The position numbers and the translations under genes were made by a program. Of a stretch of 64,000 bases of DNA, positions 61,840 through 64,000 are shown piece after piece. The notes under the pieces are model-generated. The model was given only the letters and a program-made list of their open reading frames with translations. It searched no databases and had not been told where the DNA came from. This DNA comes from Azadirachta indica (Eukaryota > Streptophyta > Magnoliopsida > Sapindales > Meliaceae), in assembly GCA_022749755.1 (NCBI GenBank), contig CM040448.1, positions 14,862,169 through 14,926,168 on the forward strand, given 5' to 3'. Every line of letters starts with the position of its first letter. The stretch's first letter is position 1.

Positions 61840-62655
61840 TTTTTAGTTTGCAATGCTTGGCAATATGTCCAACTTTCTTGCAAACTCTACATTGAGCCTT
61901 CTTCCAACAACTAGTTTCATGATGATTAGTCTTCTTGCAGTGACTACAAGGAGGAAATCTTCATTTCCCTGACTCCCTTTGTTCAGCTTCACCAGCCTTA
62001 CCTCTATGGCTTTTATCACCAGATAGTCTCTTGTCATCCTTGGAGCTGAATGACCTTGTATACTTGGCTTGAAAGGCCTCCTCAGATTGGCTTTCTGATC
62101 TGACAAAAGTTCTTTGCTCTTGAACCCGTAGCTTGCTAATCAACTCTACAACAGTAAGGCTTTTGAGGTCATGAGACTCATCAATAGCTGATACTTTAGC
62201 CTCAAACTTTTCTGGGAGACTTATCAGCATCTTTTCATTACTTTGGAAGAGTAATCTTTGATTGTCTCTGCCTCTCTCATCTTTAAATTCTCAAACTCTC
62301 TTTTGAGAGTAAGCAACCTGACTGCCTTTACCCTGTCACTGCCTTCATTTTGTTCCTTCAGCTGATCCCACACTTCCTTTGCTGTCTCAAGGGCCATGAT
62401 TCCAGTGAAAACATGATCTGCCAAAGCTGAATATAACACAGTAAAAGCCTTGTCTTTCTTAAGCAACTCTTCCTCGCATTGCTTCATTTGTGCAATAGTT
62501 GGGTTTGCTCTAAGAGAAGGAGGATCTCTACCTGTCTCAACAGCATCCCACAAATCCAGAGACTTTAAGTCATACCTCATCTTGACTACCCAAATCTGAT
62601 AGTTTTCCCCTGTGAACATTGGTATAGCAAGGTAGGAAGTGTTTCCTGAAGCCAT
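61840..62655 (-). pseudogene. Copia-4 gag
   Basis: It starts at ATG 62655 (MASGNTSYLAIPMFTGENY), with the UBN2 gag domain and LKREFENLKMREAETIKDYS. A shift near 62225 joins it to a second segment (62230-61961) with LPEKFEAKVSAIDESHDLKS. Zinc-knuckle sequences, including CRVCKKVGHIAKHC, follow near 61860-61895 in another frame. The upstream extension of the frame to 62685 has no ATG before 62655. Confidence 0.88.
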
Positions 62656-62770
62656 AGCTCTCTCTCTGCTATCTATAACTCTCAAGTATTGTTTTGATTC
62701 AACCTTTTAGCACTCTGCTTCTCTTGCACTGACAGTCCCGTGAAGAACATTCAAGGGCTCTGATACCATT

Positions 62771-62991
62771 TGTTGAAAACAGCAAAGAAGACTGCTTATT
62801 CATTAAAACCAGAAAATATATACACATACAGACATATCCTTCCAAAGAGAAAAAAATCTCCTTGAATCATCATCAACCATATCTAATATTTTGACTTTTA
62901 CGACTAAGGAAACATATTCCTCAAAACATGGATTGCCATTCCTTTTCAACTAAACTAAATAAGATTCAAACATTTTAACTTTAACTTAACA
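62771..62991 (-). repeat. Copia-4 5' LTR (221 bp)
   Basis: On the plus strand it runs from TGTTGAAAAC to ACTTAACA, with TGTT/AACA termini, and abuts the primer-binding site with a 2-bp spacer. It is short for a copia LTR but within the family range. Confidence 0.85.
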
Positions 62992-63078
62992 TGTAAGGAG
63001 TACCAAAACAAAGTCTCATTACATCAACATTTAATAATAATCTCTCGGGATATTAATATAGTTAGCTGTTAATTCTTA

Positions 63079-64000
63079 GGAACACTGCTGTTTTGCTAAC
63101 CTTACGAAGCTTATCCATCTGAACATTGCTTTTAATGGCTTTCAAGGTGAGCTACCTGCTTCTATTGGAAACGTTAAGTCATTATCTTACTTGGATGTCA
63201 GCTACTACTCTTTTTCAGAGAAGATCACGCCTTCAACTGGTAATCGTACCGAGCTCAGTCACTTGGCAATTGCCGCAAACAATTTTTTTGGCCTAAATTC
63301 TTAATCCTTGTCATGGATTGCAAATCTGAAAAAGCTCACTGTTTTGGTCCTTCTGGATAGCAACATAACTGAAAAGATCCCTTCTGTGCTCATGAATCTA
63401 ACGCAACTTAACTGGTTATATTTGTATAATAACCAATTAATTGATCCAATCCCATCTTGGTTGATAAACCTCAACAAACTATCCTATATGTTCTTACATC
63501 ACAACCAAATGACTGACCATATCCCATTTGAAATTAAGAACCTAACCCAATTGCAATATCTGAGTCAAATCGATTGGAAGGCTCCATTCCTAATTCTATT
63601 TTTGAGCCCAAGAATTTACTTCATGCCACCTGAGTGAGTTTCCATATTTTTTTGCACAACCAAGATAAATTGACATCTTTGGACTTGCCGCCAACAACAT
63701 TGCTGGTCAAGCACCTCGATATCGTTCTTAAATGTAAGTACACGCTATTTGGATTACTTGAACCTTTCTTCTTCTAATCCATTGAGACAGGCTTCGAGCG
63801 GAATCATGCTGTTCTTCCATAGATGGCTTTGAAAACTTTTGACCTTAGGTTTAATAAGTTGCAAGGATCAAATCTGATGTTAATTGATCTAAGCAACGAT
63901 TCATTGCAGGAGAGAATACCTCAATCGCTTGCCAAGGGTTATTTTTCCTGTTTAATTGGCAAGTGTTCTAGAGTTAGAGGTTATCGTATATATTGAAATT
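63079..64000 (+). pseudogene. Truncated RLP paralogue, running off the window
   Basis: It resembles the middle of the RLP gene from about 56510 onward: LTKLEHLDL-like start, GELPAS-like segment, then SWIANLKKLTVLVLLDSNIT, IPSVLMNLTQLNWLYLYNNQ and IPFEIKNLTQLQYLS (63308-63570). The signal peptide and LRRNT are missing. After 63600 the similarity continues with stops and shifts, and about 250 bp corresponding to 57390-57630 of the intact gene are absent. It ends at ATATTGAAATT at the window edge. It is a pseudogene, probably from local duplication of the RLP gene. Confidence 0.85.

Larger units (their letters stand above)
58767..62991 (-). mobile_element. Relatively young Ty1/copia retrotransposon (copia-4)
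   Basis: A minus-strand element with a 5' LTR at 62991-62771, a perfect Met-tRNA primer-binding site (TGGTATCAGAGCCC on the minus strand, 62768-62755) and nearly complete gag-pol. The 3' LTR falls in the gap. It separates the RLP gene from an RLP paralogue fragment. Confidence 0.92.

Overview
This is nuclear DNA from a flowering plant, most likely a eudicot. It is AT-rich and has GT-AG introns. It carries Ty1/copia LTR retrotransposons and non-autonomous DNA transposons, and its genes belong to plant-specific families: NAC factors, PMEI/invertase inhibitors, STP hexose carriers, and LRR receptor kinases and receptor-like proteins. I cannot name the species. The hexose-carrier remnant looks like the HEX6/STP type, which hints at a woody eudicot but does not prove it. 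A run of exactly 100 N at 58667-58766 is an assembly gap.

Layout. 1-16.5 kb: a segmental duplication of a two-gene block (NAC-like plus PMEI-like). Copy A is at about 940-5217. Copy B starts at about 6170 and is stretched to about 16515 by a 1.65-kb Mutator-type element (8956-10602) and a degenerate copia element (10739-15510). All four genes are broken, but NAC-B differs from an open reading frame by one stop codon. 16.9-20.5 kb: a minus-strand STP/HEX6-type sugar-transporter pseudogene whose first exon lies 2 kb upstream of the rest. 20.6-29.5 kb: non-coding DNA with an old three-copy repeat, a hAT-like element (22666-24212) and a copia element with a perfect 5-bp target duplication (25399-29489). 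30-37.7 kb: a copia RNase H fragment, a foldback hairpin, a small MITE and a 3'-truncated minus-strand copia element with one LTR.

38.2-43.6 kb: an LRR receptor-kinase locus. Its kinase half is well preserved. Its LRR half is built from about 144-bp exons that each encode two LRRs, and a 492-bp two-exon block there has been tandemly amplified. A 3 x 133-bp repeat lies upstream. 43.6-55.4 kb: mostly gene-poor, with a third NAC pseudogene, the two ends of a decayed ZED1-related (ZRK-like) kinase, and a second copy of the NAC upstream region without its gene. 55.5-64 kb: a receptor-like protein (RLP) gene with one intron and one frameshift, then the assembly gap, a fairly young minus-strand copia element and a truncated RLP paralogue that runs off the window.

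Taken together, the window is a birth-and-death cluster of immune-type receptors (RLK, RLP, ZRK-like) and duplicated NAC/PMEI genes, with repeated transposon insertion. I found no operon-like or otherwise unprecedented system. The most distinctive structure is the recent exon-module amplification inside the LRR receptor kinase.
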